DNA of 43,012 nt, from positions 1 through 43,012 of the forward strand of contig CANQSS010000015.1 in assembly GCA_947626545.1 (NCBI GenBank), given 5' to 3'. The notes under the pieces were generated by a model, which worked only from the letters and a program-made list of their open reading frames with translations, was not told the DNA's origin and made no database searches. This document shows, piece after piece, positions 1-8,664 of the stretch (positions are counted from its first letter, which is position 1; every line of letters begins with the position of its first letter). A program made the translations under genes and the position numbers. This DNA is from an uncultured Akkermansia sp. (GTDB lineage Bacteria > Verrucomicrobiota > Verrucomicrobiia > Verrucomicrobiales > Akkermansiaceae).

Positions 1-98
1 AACGGGAAAAACGACTCAATCGCTCGCCGAGTGCGTTCTGCGTGGCCTTCGGGTCCATAAAGAAATTCCCAAGGATCGCTGTGTGCATATATCTTCAT
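1..98 (-). CDS. 5' end of an unidentified gene running off the left edge
   Basis: An open frame starts at the ATG at 98 and runs without a stop to the window edge (32 codons). The start reads MKIYAHSDPWEFLYGPEG, which has ordinary protein composition. I do not recognise the product. The main support is a near-perfect promoter just upstream (TTGACA, 17 nt, TATCAT at 105-133) whose -10 box ends 6 nt before the ATG. That spacing predicts a leaderless message, as for several other genes here. The rest of the gene lies outside the window. Confidence 0.6.
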   Translation of the reverse strand, partial: MKIYAHSDPWEFLYGPEGHAERTRRAIESFFP

Positions 99-104
99 TC
101 CCAC

Positions 105-133
105 ATGATAACTGTTCGCCTTCCTTATGTCAA
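105..133 (-). promoter_or_regulatory. Sigma-70 type promoter for the left-edge gene
   Basis: Reading on minus, TTGACA (128-133), a 17-nt spacer and TATCAT (105-110). The -35 is a perfect consensus match and the -10 matches at 5 of 6. The predicted transcription start falls at or next to the ATG at 98. Confidence 0.7.
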
Positions 134-147
134 CTTAGAAGACCATA

Positions 148-231
148 GCAAACGCATTCGGAAATGCGTTTGCCTGTGTACGATGTACGATTTGGGAAGT
201 GAGCGCGCCTGCAGCGCGGGGATGCAGAGGC
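148..231 (+). repeat. Intergenic hairpin-heptamer element, copy A
   Basis: A perfect hairpin with 11-nt arms (GCAAACGCATT at 148-158, AATGCGTTTGC at 163-173, loop CGGA) is followed by two TGTACGA heptamers, TTTGGGAAGT, and a second GC hairpin (CGCGC, loop CTGCA, GCGCG). The same order is found in copies C, D, E and H. The copy lies in the 377-nt space between the divergent left-edge gene and rpoD. The rest of that space shows no gene, only the rpoD promoter candidates. Confidence 0.8.
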
Positions 232-379
232 AGTGGCAAAAGGAGGCTTTGTTTCCGTCGTCCTTTTTCCGTGAAACGCGTGGAAGATGGGTTGAATGGA
301 TATGGAGAAATCATATTGGAACATAGGTGGGGAGAAGGTGCTGAGCGTAATTTTTTGCGTCATACAAGTAGAAATGTTG

Positions 380-407
380 TTGACAGAGACGTCTAAGAGG
401 GTAACAT
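380..407 (+). promoter_or_regulatory. Upstream promoter candidate for rpoD
   Basis: TTGACA (380-385, perfect), 16-nt spacer, TAACAT (402-407). It would give a leader of about 60 nt before the ATG at 476. Confidence 0.5.
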
Positions 408-429
408 GTCCGCACGCAGGTCGACCCCC

Positions 430-460
430 TTGACAAAGCGGCTAGTGGGTGGACTATACA
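430..460 (+). promoter_or_regulatory. Downstream promoter candidate for rpoD
   Basis: TTGACA (430-435, perfect), then TATACA at 455-460. The 19-nt spacer is longer than usual; a register shift within ACTATACA would give 17-18. If used, transcription starts near 467. That rules out the GTG at 449 as translation start and favours the ATG at 476. Confidence 0.5.
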
Positions 461-475
461 CACGATTCCAGCATC

Positions 476-3127
476 ATGTCAAAAAAGCCTCAAACTTCCC
501 CCAGGAAAACCAGCAAGCAACAGCCGAAAGCAACGGCGGTCAAGAAACCGGCTGCCAAGGCAAGAGTAACGAAACTGGTGAACGAGAAGGCAGCGACGAA
601 GAGTTCGGTGGTTTCCCGAAAGGCGGTCGCCAAGAAAGTGGCAGATACAGCTGCCAAGAAGCCAGTGGCAAAAAAGGTGCAACCTCAAAAACCACATTCG
701 AAACCGGCGACCAAAGGAGCTGCGGTGAGGAAAGTGAGCCAACCCAAGTCAACGGTGAAGAGGAAGGAACCTGTCCGAAAAGGCGCCGCTGAGCCGGTGA
801 CAAAAAAGGTGGAAGTTGTGAAAAAGGCGCTTCCGTCGAAAAAGTCGGTGGCGACTAAGAAATCGGATTCGCGTAAAAAATCTGTCTCTGAGAAGTCGGT
901 TGCGTTGAAAGCGAAGGCGGGAACAAAGTCGCAGAAAATAGTTGAGAAAAAGAAAGTCGACGGCAAGACGCCAGCGAAAAAAACAGAGGTCAAAAAGTCG
1001 ACTCTCCAAAAAGTTGAATCTAAGAAAGCGACATCTATGGGAACACCTGCCAAAAAAGCCATTGTGCAGAAGGCGGCGTCTTCCCAGAAGGCACCTGCTG
1101 GAATCGACAGCACGAAAGCGAAGAAGGAGACCGCAAAGAAAAAAGCGGAAGACACCACGAAGTCCCAGTTCGTACACAAAAATGGAGCACGGAGAGACCG
1201 TGGGAGTGTGGGGCGTGGGACGCGCAAAACCGTAAATGTGAAAGTGACGGCGGCTCTTTTGCAGGAATACTTCCCTGATGATTTGACACTGAAGAATGCA
1301 TTTAAGAACTTGGTGTCACTCGCCAAGAAAAACGGCGGGTATGTGACGGACGATGACATCATATCCTCGCTTCCGTCAGATGGATTTGAGGAGCAGGATA
1401 CGGAACGCTTATTTGAGCGTCTGCATTCGTGCGGCATTGACGTATTAGAGGAACCAGCGGGAGTGGGAACACTCACGGTAGATGAATTGAGAGCTTACGC
1501 TGACGGTGGGCACGGGCACATCACCGAAAATCCTGTGGTTCAAGAGCGCTTGCGACAACTGGTATTGCAAGCCAATGACCAAGGATTCCTGACATACGAT
1601 GACATCAACGACGTGCTTCCCGCCTCAATCATTGATCCAGAGGATCATGAAAAGATCATGGAGTGCTTGCGCAGCATGAACTTCAAAATTATTGATTCCT
1701 CAGAAATGGGCGATGTGTCCACTCCGGCGCAGGAGGATACCCCTCAGGAGCAGGACGAGAGCGAAAAAATGGCGGATTTGGATGATCCAGTGCGCATGTA
1801 CCTCAAGCAAATGGGGCAGAAAGAACTTCTGAAGCGTGATGAAGAGGTTCAGCTTTCGCGCCGCATTGATCAGGCCGAATCCGCCTTACAGAAAAATTTG
1901 CACCAACTCGGCGTCGTGGCTTCCTATTATCGTGAACTTGCCGTTAAGCTTCTCCAAAATAAGGAGCGCTTCGATCGTGTTGTAGTTGATAAAAATATCG
2001 ACCATCGCGAACAGTATTTTCGCACTCTGCAAGCAGCTCTCAACAAACTGCAAGAGCTCTACGAGGCTGCCAATCTCTCATACGGACGCTTGCGTAAGGC
2101 GCGTCGCCGTCACCGCGGTGTAGATACCGCGCAGCTGGAATTTAAGGCGTACATCGCCAAGCTTCATGAACTCTACAAGAAATTTTCATTCAAATCGAAA
2201 ATATACGAAGACTTTGTGGAGTACCTCAAAGAGATACGCCAGCGTATTCTCAAGCTGCGGCGACAGCCTCAAACTGAGCAAGACAAATCGGATTATGCGG
2301 ACAAGTTAAACGAGTTGGAAATGCAGCTTTGGATGCCTATCGACGAGTTTTTGGAACATTATCAGGTGATGCGCTCCCACATGAAGCAGGCCAAGGAGTC
2401 CAAGAGCGAAATGATTGAAGCTAACTTGCGTCTTGTCATTTCCATTGCGAAGAAGTATACCAATCGCGGACTCGCGTTTCTGGATCTCATTCAGGAAGGC
2501 AACATGGGACTCATGAAAGCCGTTGAAAAGTTCGAGTACCGCCGCGGCTACAAATTCTCCACCTATGCCACGTGGTGGATTCGCCAAGCCATCACTCGAT
2601 CCATAGCTGATCAAGCGCGTACAATCCGCATCCCGGTGCACATGATTGAGACCATCAACAAGCTCATGCGCGTGCAGAAAAAGTTGGTGCAGGATTTGGG
2701 GCGTGAACCCACTCCGGAGGAGATATCCGCCCAGTGCAATATGTCTGTGGAGCGAGTGCGCAGCGTGCTGAAGATGGCGCAGCAACCCATTTCCATGCAG
2801 CAGCCTGTGGGCGATTCGGATGACACATCATTCGGCGACTTCTTGGAAGACAAGACAGCGGAGAATCCTATGGACGGCGCCGCTTTTAACTCCCTGCGGG
2901 AAAAGCTAACCGTAGTGCTCAACACGCTCAATGAACGTGAGCGAGCTGTTATTGAGCAGCGTTTTGGGCTGCGTGATGGCAACCCGCGCACGTTGGAAGA
3001 AGTGGGACGTCAGTTTAACGTCACTCGCGAGCGCATCCGCCAGATTGAGGCGAAAGCATTACGCAAACTGAGGCATCCGTCGCGTATTCAGAAAATCAAA
3101 GGATTCCTCGATACAACGAATTCGTGA
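476..3127 (+). CDS. rpoD: RNA polymerase primary sigma factor RpoD (sigma-70) with Lys-rich N-terminus
   Basis: The housekeeping sigma factor, 883 aa from the ATG at 476; the frame opens at a GTG at 449, but that lies inside a promoter candidate. Residues 1 to about 240 are a low-complexity Lys/Ala/Ser/Val tail with repeated KKA/AKK motifs, like histone H1-type tails. Two region-1.1-like modules follow (about 275-326 and 360-407); only the second is a canonical match ([13 protein letters not shown]). Region 1.2 begins [11 protein letters not shown]. Regions 2.1-2.4 are textbook ([20 protein letters not shown], then [15 protein letters not shown]). Region 4 holds the helix-turn-helix and ends [16 protein letters not shown]. 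At 883 aa it is much longer than E. coli RpoD (613) because of the N-terminal additions. Identity is certain; the role of the basic tail is unknown. Confidence 0.97.
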   Translation: MSKKPQTSPRKTSKQQPKATAVKKPAAKARVTKLVNEKAATKSSVVSRKAVAKKVADTAAKKPVAKKVQPQKPHSKPATKGAAVRKVSQPKSTVKRKEPVRKGAAEPVTKKVEVVKKALPSKKSVATKKSDSRKKSVSEKSVALKAKAGTKSQKIVEKKKVDGKTPAKKTEVKKSTLQKVESKKATSMGTPAKKAIVQKAASSQKAPAGIDSTKAKKETAKKKAEDTTKSQFVHKNGARRDRGSVGRGTRKTVNVKVTAALLQEYFPDDLTLKNAFKNLVSLAKKNGGYVTDDDIISSLPSDGFEEQDTERLFERLHSCGIDVLEEPAGVGTLTVDELRAYADGGHGHITENPVVQERLRQLVLQANDQGFLTYDDINDVLPASIIDPEDHEKIMECLRSMNFKIIDSSEMGDVSTPAQEDTPQEQDESEKMADLDDPVRMYLKQMGQKELLKRDEEVQLSRRIDQAESALQKNLHQLGVVASYYRELAVKLLQNKERFDRVVVDKNIDHREQYFRTLQAALNKLQELYEAANLSYGRLRKARRRHRGVDTAQLEFKAYIAKLHELYKKFSFKSKIYEDFVEYLKEIRQRILKLRRQPQTEQDKSDYADKLNELEMQLWMPIDEFLEHYQVMRSHMKQAKESKSEMIEANLRLVISIAKKYTNRGLAFLDLIQEGNMGLMKAVEKFEYRRGYKFSTYATWWIRQAITRSIADQARTIRIPVHMIETINKLMRVQKKLVQDLGREPTPEEISAQCNMSVERVRSVLKMAQQPISMQQPVGDSDDTSFGDFLEDKTAENPMDGAAFNSLREKLTVVLNTLNERERAVIEQRFGLRDGNPRTLEEVGRQFNVTRERIRQIEAKALRKLRHPSRIQKIKGFLDTTNS

Positions 3128-3144
3128 CGACGCAAGAAGAGGCG

Positions 3145-3164
3145 AACGCATTAGGAAATGCGTT
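3145..3164 (+). repeat. Isolated element hairpin, copy B
   Basis: AACGCATT (3145-3152), loop AGGA, AATGCGTT (3157-3164), followed by TTGACC. This is the first hairpin of the intergenic element without recognisable heptamers. It lies 18 nt after the rpoD stop and could act as an RNA 3' end structure, but has no clear T-run. Confidence 0.6.
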
Positions 3165-3181
3165 TGACCTGCGACGCAGTA

Positions 3182-3209
3182 TTGTATTTTTGAGCGATCA
3201 TGGTAGGAT
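3182..3209 (+). promoter_or_regulatory. Promoter candidate for rimO
   Basis: TTGTAT (3182-3187), 16-nt spacer, TAGGAT (3204-3209). The -10 ends 6 nt before the rimO ATG, so the transcript would start at or beside the start codon. Matches to consensus are moderate. Confidence 0.4.
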
Positions 3210-3215
3210 AGCTGC

Positions 3216-4544
3216 ATGCAGGGAAGGTTTGCCATGGTATCGCTCGGGTGCGCCAAAAATTTGGTGGACTCCGAGGTAATGACGGATGAGCTGATGCGTG
3301 TCGGCTACCGCAAGGTGACACCGCCGCACGCCGACGTGGTGGTGATAAACACGTGCGCTTTCATTGACCCCGCCAAGCAGGAGGCCATAGACACCATCTT
3401 TGGTTTCACCCGGGCGCGTGCGCAGGGGAAGGCTCCCGCCGGGCAGAAAATTTTGGTGGCCGGGTGTATGGCGCAGCGGTATGCGGATAAACTGGTGAAA
3501 CTCATGCCGGAAGTGGACGCGTTTGTGGGCGTGGATCAAGTTGGGCAGATTGGGCAAATTGTGCAGACAGTGCTCGCCGGCGACGGACCGAAAGTGTACC
3601 GCAGCAAAGTATCCACCGTGGTGCCGGATTTCAAAGCAACGCGTTTTCGTTTCACCCCCAAGCACCTGGCGTATGTTAAAATCGCGGAGGGATGCAATCA
3701 TGCGTGTGCTTATTGCGCGATACCGCGCATCCGCGGGGGATTTCGGAGTCGACCCATGACCAATGTGTTGCGGGAAATCGAGGCGTTGGCGCGCGGGGGA
3801 GTCAAGGAAGTGAACCTCATCGCTCAGGATACGACTTTTTACGGATTGGACCGCCCGGCGAGCGGTGACACCTTGGCAAAATTACTGCGCGCCGCAAATA
3901 GAATACCGGGTGATTTTAACCTGCGCGTACTCTACACGCATCCGGCGCATTGGGATGAAGAGCTTATCGCCGCTTTTGCCGAGTGCGAGAAGGTGCTCAA
4001 GTACGTCGATATCCCCCTCCAGCACATAGCAGATCATATCCTTGCCGAACAGCGGCGCCGAACAAATGGGAACGACATACGCCGCTTGCTTACTCGTCTT
4101 CGCGAAGCAGTGCCGGGCATTGGTCTGCGTTCCACCTTCATCAGCGGGTTGCCCGGTGAAACAAAGCAGGATCACGCCGAATTGTGTGAATTTGTGCGTG
4201 AGTTCCGTTTCGAGCGCGCCGGTGTATTCCCGTACTCGCGCGAGGAAGGAACACTTGCCGCCCGCATGAAAAACCAAGTACATCACGCCGTCCGAAAACG
4301 CCGCGCCAATGAGCTCAACATGATACTTGCGGGCATTGCGGATGAAATAGGCAGCTCTTGTGTGGGGCGGCAGATGCGCGTGCTTGTGGATTCTCCCGGT
4401 ATCGCGCGCGGCGCGTGGGATGCGCCGGATGTGGACGGTGCGGTGCATGTGGATGAGACCCTGCCGGTTGGTGAATTCGCCACCGTGCGCATCACTGATT
4501 CCATAGCCTACGAGCTTTTTGCGGAAGGAAATTCTGCGCCGTAA
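3216..4544 (+). CDS. rimO: Ribosomal protein uS12 (S12) methylthiotransferase RimO
   Basis: A radical SAM enzyme of 442 aa, normal for the family, that adds a methylthio group to a conserved Asp of ribosomal protein S12. The N-terminal MTTase domain carries the three cysteines that bind the auxiliary cluster: C12 (SLGCAKNLVDSE, the RimO-type sequence), C47 (INTCAFID) and C84 (VAGCMAQRY). The radical SAM cluster motif CX3CX2C is C160, C164, C167 (CNHACAYC), followed by IPRIRGGFRSRP. The C-terminus from about 375 looks like a TRAM RNA-binding domain. It starts 88 nt after rpoD with its own promoter candidate, and its stop lies 12 nt before the PBP gene, so those two are probably co-transcribed. 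Confidence 0.95.
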   Translation: MQGRFAMVSLGCAKNLVDSEVMTDELMRVGYRKVTPPHADVVVINTCAFIDPAKQEAIDTIFGFTRARAQGKAPAGQKILVAGCMAQRYADKLVKLMPEVDAFVGVDQVGQIGQIVQTVLAGDGPKVYRSKVSTVVPDFKATRFRFTPKHLAYVKIAEGCNHACAYCAIPRIRGGFRSRPMTNVLREIEALARGGVKEVNLIAQDTTFYGLDRPASGDTLAKLLRAANRIPGDFNLRVLYTHPAHWDEELIAAFAECEKVLKYVDIPLQHIADHILAEQRRRTNGNDIRRLLTRLREAVPGIGLRSTFISGLPGETKQDHAELCEFVREFRFERAGVFPYSREEGTLAARMKNQVHHAVRKRRANELNMILAGIADEIGSSCVGRQMRVLVDSPGIARGAWDAPDVDGAVHVDETLPVGEFATVRITDSIAYELFAEGNSAP

Positions 4545-4556
4545 TCTCCATTTTCC

Positions 4557-7049
4557 ATGCGCTACAAGGCCGAGCAGCAAGATCCGACCGCCTTCCGTAA
4601 TCCACGCAGGGATGTGGAAAGACCGTATGTGCAGGCGCAGCCCCAAGTTCGGTTGCGCTCACGCTTGGAGGATGATACGTCCGCGGCGCCGGAGGAAACC
4701 GAGGGATTCGGTTCGCCCCTGCCGGAACGTCAATACACCCGCCACGAGAGCGATGTCAACCCATTGGATGACTTTCGCCACCCTCCCAAGCAAGGGATGA
4801 GCGTGTGGAAGGCGCTTTGGCTACTCTTCAGCTTCCCGTTTCGACTCGTCTATTTTCTGACACGTGCATTACCGAAACTGGTGCGAGTGATCATCAGTTT
4901 CTCCTTCGTAGGCTTCGTGTTCATGGCTATTATCGCGGTTGTGTACGGTATCAAGGCCGAGCGTTACGACATCACCCAGATTCTCCGCATGCCCGAGCGT
5001 ACGATTGTGCTAGACCGCAAAGGCAACGAAATCGGCACCCTGCATGGCGAAAATCGGCGCAGCATCGAGAACTTGGAAACCGAGGTACCGCCCTATTTCA
5101 TCCAAGCGCTCATCATGCAGGAGGACCGATCCTTTTGGAAACACGGCGGCATTGATCCACGTGGCTTGATGCGCGCCGTGGCGCAGATTTTCAAGCATCA
5201 TCGCACCACGCAAGGCGCTTCTACCCTCACCATGCAGCTTGCAAAAAACACCTACAACCACCGCGAACGCACCATGGATGCGAAGCTCACGGAAATGGCG
5301 CTTGCTCGTCGCATGGAGGCAACCTACGACAAAAAAACCATCCTCACCTGCTACATTAACCGGGTCTTTTGGGGACACACTTTTCTGGGCCTCAAGCAGG
5401 CAGCCAAGGGCTATTTCAACAAGCAGCCGCGCGAACTCACGATCGGTGAATCGGCCATGCTTGCAGGCATCGTATGCAGTCCGAATGAGTTTTCACCCTA
5501 TCGCAATCCCAGCTCCGCGAAAGTGCAGCGCGACAAGGTACTCAAGCTGTTGGTGGAGCATGGGCACATCACGCGCAATCAATACCATGCCGCTCTGGCT
5601 GAGCCTATCGTCACGGCAAAGCCGCCGCTGCGAGGTATGGAGAATTACTCATTAGATCTAGTACGCAGTGAGGTAGATCACATTCTGGATATGCTCGACT
5701 CTTCTCAACGCCACGTGAAAGAAGATGCCACCTACTCCGGAGGTTTGGTCGTGCGCACTACACTGGATGTTGATTTGCAGGACGACGTGATGCGTGAGCT
5801 CGACACACGCCTCGTTGACATGTTCGAGAAACGCCGGGGCTGGCCCCACCAGACGCGTGCGCAGTTCCAAGCCGCTATCGCCAACCTTTCTCCCGAAGAA
5901 GCTGACAAGGCACGGCCGAAGTACATTCAGGCCGCCTGTGTTGTCATCGACAATGCGACGGGGGCGTTGTTGGCTGTGGTCGGTGGACGCGACAGCAAGG
6001 AATCGCCACTCAACCGCGCCGTGCAGAGTCGCCGCCAAGTGGGATCCATCTTTAAGCCCATCGTATATGCTACCTTCTTTGAACGCGGCGGCGGGCCCCA
6101 GAGCATGGTATCGGACGACCGCATCCAGCCGGGAGAGATCGCGGGGGCGCGACGCTGGTATCCCGGCAATTCGGATGGTCGGTTTACCGGGGTACACCCG
6201 GCCAGCTGGGGACTGCTCAAGAGTCGAAACACCATGTCGGTGCGCGTGGGTAACCGTGCCGGGTTGGACAACGTGATCAGTACGGGGCTCATGGCCGGTT
6301 TCCCGAAAACAGCAAAGAAACCCGGACCTACGATATACTTAGGCACATGGGAAGCTTCACCGTTGGAGGTAGCATCGGCCTACACCATGTTTGCCAATGG
6401 AGGTGTGCGACCTTCGCCCTGCATCATCCAGAGCATCACTGACTCGGATGGTCACGTACTGTGGCGCAACCCCGCTACCGTGCGCCGCGTACTCTCCACG
6501 CGCTCGTCCAACGCCATTTCCGGTATTCTCCAGCAGATCACGAAGCCTGGTGGTACGGCAGCGGGAGTGCAGCGCATGGGATTCAAGTTTCCCTGTGGCG
6601 GCAAGACAGGAACTACCAATGCTTATCGCAATGCATGGTTCTGTGGCTTTACTTCTGATCTGACTGCTGCGGTGTGGGTGGGATTTGACCGTCCTGTCAC
6701 CATCGCCGACAAAGCGTATGGTGGCACTGTGGCGCTGCCGCTGTGGGTGGGAATCATGCAAAGAGCAGCTGCGCGCGGCTACGCCATGGGCAATATCCGC
6801 ACCTCCCCCGCCGGTGCCAGAAAACAGGGCATCCGCCTCTGCCGCGATACTGGCATGGTGGCTCACTCCGGCTGTGAGTACCAAGGCTCTGCCTACACGG
6901 AGACAATGACCGACTTTACCAAACCGCGTCCGCTCTGCATGAAGCACGATCCCTTGGCGGATGATGCCGATGATTCTTTGCCCGATGACGCTCCCGCCGA
7001 GGATCCGGACAATCTGCCGGATGAAGATGTAGCCGAAGAAGTGGATTGA
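4557..7049 (+). CDS. Bifunctional penicillin-binding protein, class A (PBP1 type)
   Basis: A peptidoglycan glycosyltransferase/transpeptidase of 830 aa. An N-terminal cytoplasmic segment of about 80 residues, rich in Arg and acidic residues, precedes a membrane segment in about 84-130. The GT51 domain has the catalytic Glu189 in QEDRSFWKHGGID, with TTQGASTLTMQLAKN and the conserved RRMEATYDKKTIL stretch. The transpeptidase domain has all three motifs: SIFK (S497 to K500), SRN (556-558) and KTG (683-685). The last 45 or so residues are very acidic (Asp/Glu/Pro), an unusual tail facing the periplasm. The gene follows rimO by 12 nt. Class A is clear; I cannot separate the 1A and 1C subtypes, so no symbol is given. 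Confidence 0.93.
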   Translation: MRYKAEQQDPTAFRNPRRDVERPYVQAQPQVRLRSRLEDDTSAAPEETEGFGSPLPERQYTRHESDVNPLDDFRHPPKQGMSVWKALWLLFSFPFRLVYFLTRALPKLVRVIISFSFVGFVFMAIIAVVYGIKAERYDITQILRMPERTIVLDRKGNEIGTLHGENRRSIENLETEVPPYFIQALIMQEDRSFWKHGGIDPRGLMRAVAQIFKHHRTTQGASTLTMQLAKNTYNHRERTMDAKLTEMALARRMEATYDKKTILTCYINRVFWGHTFLGLKQAAKGYFNKQPRELTIGESAMLAGIVCSPNEFSPYRNPSSAKVQRDKVLKLLVEHGHITRNQYHAALAEPIVTAKPPLRGMENYSLDLVRSEVDHILDMLDSSQRHVKEDATYSGGLVVRTTLDVDLQDDVMRELDTRLVDMFEKRRGWPHQTRAQFQAAIANLSPEEADKARPKYIQAACVVIDNATGALLAVVGGRDSKESPLNRAVQSRRQVGSIFKPIVYATFFERGGGPQSMVSDDRIQPGEIAGARRWYPGNSDGRFTGVHPASWGLLKSRNTMSVRVGNRAGLDNVISTGLMAGFPKTAKKPGPTIYLGTWEASPLEVASAYTMFANGGVRPSPCIIQSITDSDGHVLWRNPATVRRVLSTRSSNAISGILQQITKPGGTAAGVQRMGFKFPCGGKTGTTNAYRNAWFCGFTSDLTAAVWVGFDRPVTIADKAYGGTVALPLWVGIMQRAAARGYAMGNIRTSPAGARKQGIRLCRDTGMVAHSGCEYQGSAYTETMTDFTKPRPLCMKHDPLADDADDSLPDDAPAEDPDNLPDEDVAEEVD

Positions 7050-7084
7050 TGGGAAAAGATCCAGCAAGAATCGGAACAAACCAA

Positions 7085-7200
7085 GGCATACGCATTAGAA
7101 AATGCGTATGCCTATGTACGACGGAGGCACCTAGCGGTGCCTATGTACGATGTACGATGTACGACGTACGATTTGGGAAGTGAGCGCGCGGGGCGCGGGA
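7085..7200 (+). repeat. Intergenic hairpin-heptamer element, copy C (two hairpin units)
   Basis: Unit C1 is GGCATACGCATT (7085-7096), loop AGAA, AATGCGTATGCC (7101-7112), then TATGTACGA. Unit C2 is GGCACC (7126-7131), loop TAGC, GGTGCC (7136-7141), then TATGTACGA and further heptamers (four in all, the last CGTACGA), TTTGGGAAGT and a GCGC-rich stretch. Both hairpins pair perfectly although their sequences differ. The element lies between the PBP stop and the AbiF gene. The remaining 7201-7329 shows no gene. Confidence 0.85.
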
Positions 7201-7329
7201 AAACGTCCGGCGGCGGTAAGTGCGTGTTGTAAATTTTAAATCGCGAATAACCAACGGTTTATGTTGCATAATGTGCCATTGACTACCATTGGGGGCGCTT
7301 TTTCTTGGGATGGATGTGGCAGCAAAGAC

Positions 7330-7358
7330 TGTACATTGCACCGCGAAACAGGTATAGT
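7330..7358 (+). promoter_or_regulatory. Promoter candidate for the AbiF-type gene
   Basis: TGTACA (7330-7335), 17-nt spacer, TATAGT (7353-7358; 5 of 6). The predicted start is near 7365, leaving a leader of about 11 nt without a Shine-Dalgarno sequence. Confidence 0.45.
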
Positions 7359-7375
7359 AGCAGCATCGTTCAGCT

Positions 7376-8365
7376 ATGGCCAAGCCGTATAAAACTTTCC
7401 GTGAACAGGCGCACATTTTAGTGACTCGTGGTATGCAGAGCTCTCGTGGATTGAGCACTGACGAACTGGAGGATGAAATTGAGAGCAAACTACGATACAT
7501 CAATTACTATCGCATCTCTGCCTACTGGACCTCTTTTCTTGAGACAGTCGAAAATGCAGATAGCACTGCGAGCCCGCGTTTCCGTCCCGGCACATGCTGG
7601 GAGACAGTGCTCGTTCTCTACAACTTTGACCGTGATCTTCGTGAGCTTCTCTTCGGCGCTATTTCAAGAATGGAGCTTGCACTGCGTACGCAAGTTGCTC
7701 ATCAATGGTCGCTCTACACCCATTCCAGCACCCCCCAAGCTAGCAAAAGTGGAATGCGCTCCTCTTTCCTCGAAGTTCCGGAAGGTGCTACTGATTCCGC
7801 TTCCCCTCAGGAGAAATTTATGGTGCGCATCGCCGATAATTTTCGCAAAGATCGACCACTATATGCCGCTTGGGATGAGGAAATCAAACGGGGCGCAACG
7901 ATTGAGACGATACCGGTGTGGAGTTTTGTGGAGTTTGCCAATTTTGGTCATTTGAATGAGTTGTTGCAAAGCGCTTTGGAGCCGGAGTTGGTGCAGCGTA
8001 TCGCGGAGGCCATGCAATTTGACAGCGTGGAGTACTTCCTTTTCGGCATCTCCCTGCTCTCGCAAATCCGCAACGCCTGCGCCCATCAATTCCGCGTTTG
8101 GAACAGTCATTGGTTCTCCCCGAAATTTCAGGATGCACCGGAGGCTGTTCGCATAGAGTTGAATCGTCTCGCCGTTCCGAGTAAAACTGCTGCCGCGCTC
8201 ATCTTTTGTTGCCGCATGCTGCGTGCGGTTGATCCCGACAATCGATGGAAGGATCGCCTCCTGCTCTCCTATAAAGCAGCCTCAGCGGCTGTGCCAACCC
8301 TATCCCGTGACTTGGGCTTCTTTTCCCCTGCCTGGTACGAGGACCCTCGCTGGAATCTTATGTAG
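7376..8365 (+). CDS. AbiF/AbiD-type (Abi_2 family) HEPN protein, probable phage-defence or toxin RNase
   Basis: A 329-aa protein with the hallmarks of the Abi_2 family: an early YINYYRISAYW block (41-51), LYNFDRDLRELLFGAISRME (81-100), and near the C-terminus the HEPN motif RX4H as R232-N-A-C-A-H237 followed by QFRVWN. In HEPN proteins these residues form an RNase active site. Family members cause abortive infection or act as toxins. The gene stands alone, with its own promoter candidate, between element copies C and D. No protein antitoxin is seen beside it. The intact frame and intact motif argue that it is functional. AbiF-type HEPN proteins have been linked to RNA partners encoded next to them; whether 7201-7375 encodes one cannot be told from sequence alone. 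Confidence 0.88.
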   Translation: MAKPYKTFREQAHILVTRGMQSSRGLSTDELEDEIESKLRYINYYRISAYWTSFLETVENADSTASPRFRPGTCWETVLVLYNFDRDLRELLFGAISRMELALRTQVAHQWSLYTHSSTPQASKSGMRSSFLEVPEGATDSASPQEKFMVRIADNFRKDRPLYAAWDEEIKRGATIETIPVWSFVEFANFGHLNELLQSALEPELVQRIAEAMQFDSVEYFLFGISLLSQIRNACAHQFRVWNSHWFSPKFQDAPEAVRIELNRLAVPSKTAAALIFCCRMLRAVDPDNRWKDRLLLSYKAASAAVPTLSRDLGFFSPAWYEDPRWNLM

Positions 8366-8403
8366 TGCGCTTGAAGCTTCTTCTTTTGGAATATGCCAAT
8401 CAA

Positions 8404-8608
8404 GGCAACTGCATTAGAAGTGCGGTTGCCTATGTACGACGTATGATGTACGATTTGGGAAGTTCGCGCGCGTTGCGCGGGGATGCGGCGAACGAAAGAA
8501 TTGCTTATGATGACCGGTTGTTGTGATGATTTTTGATTCGTATAAACAATGATATCAGTTAATAAGAGTACTTTTTCCGTTGATGAACTTCCCCCAAATG
8601 CGTTTGCC
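8404..8608 (+). repeat. Intergenic hairpin-heptamer element, copy D (full length)
   Basis: The first hairpin is GGCAACTGCA (8404-8413) against TGCGGTTGCC (8421-8430), ten pairs including one T-G wobble. Then come TATGTACGA and two more heptamers, TTTGGGAAGT, a CGCGC/GCGCG hairpin, and the 3' module (8530-8608) containing GTATAAACAATGATATCAG and ending AAATGCGTTTGCC. The element fills most of the 299-nt space between the AbiF and tmk genes. Confidence 0.85.
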
Positions 8609-8628
8609 CTGCATGCCAATCTAGGTGT

Positions 8629-8657
8629 TTGTCAGAGCAGGGACAATGTGGTAGTCT
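8629..8657 (+). promoter_or_regulatory. Promoter candidate for tmk
   Basis: TTGTCA (8629-8634; 5 of 6), 17-nt spacer, TAGTCT (8652-8657; weak). The -10 ends 7 nt before the ATG at 8665, predicting a leaderless message. Confidence 0.4.
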
Positions 8658-8664
8658 TTTAGGC

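Noticed and set aside
685..1476. 263-aa minus frame rich in Phe, opposite the rpoD N-terminus
   Set aside because: Antisense of Lys codons gives Phe, so the Phe-rich protein is an artefact of the AAA/AAG-rich rpoD tail.
7141..7176. TGTACGA array considered as a CRISPR array
   Set aside because: The units are 7 nt, directly adjacent and without spacers, and there are no cas genes.
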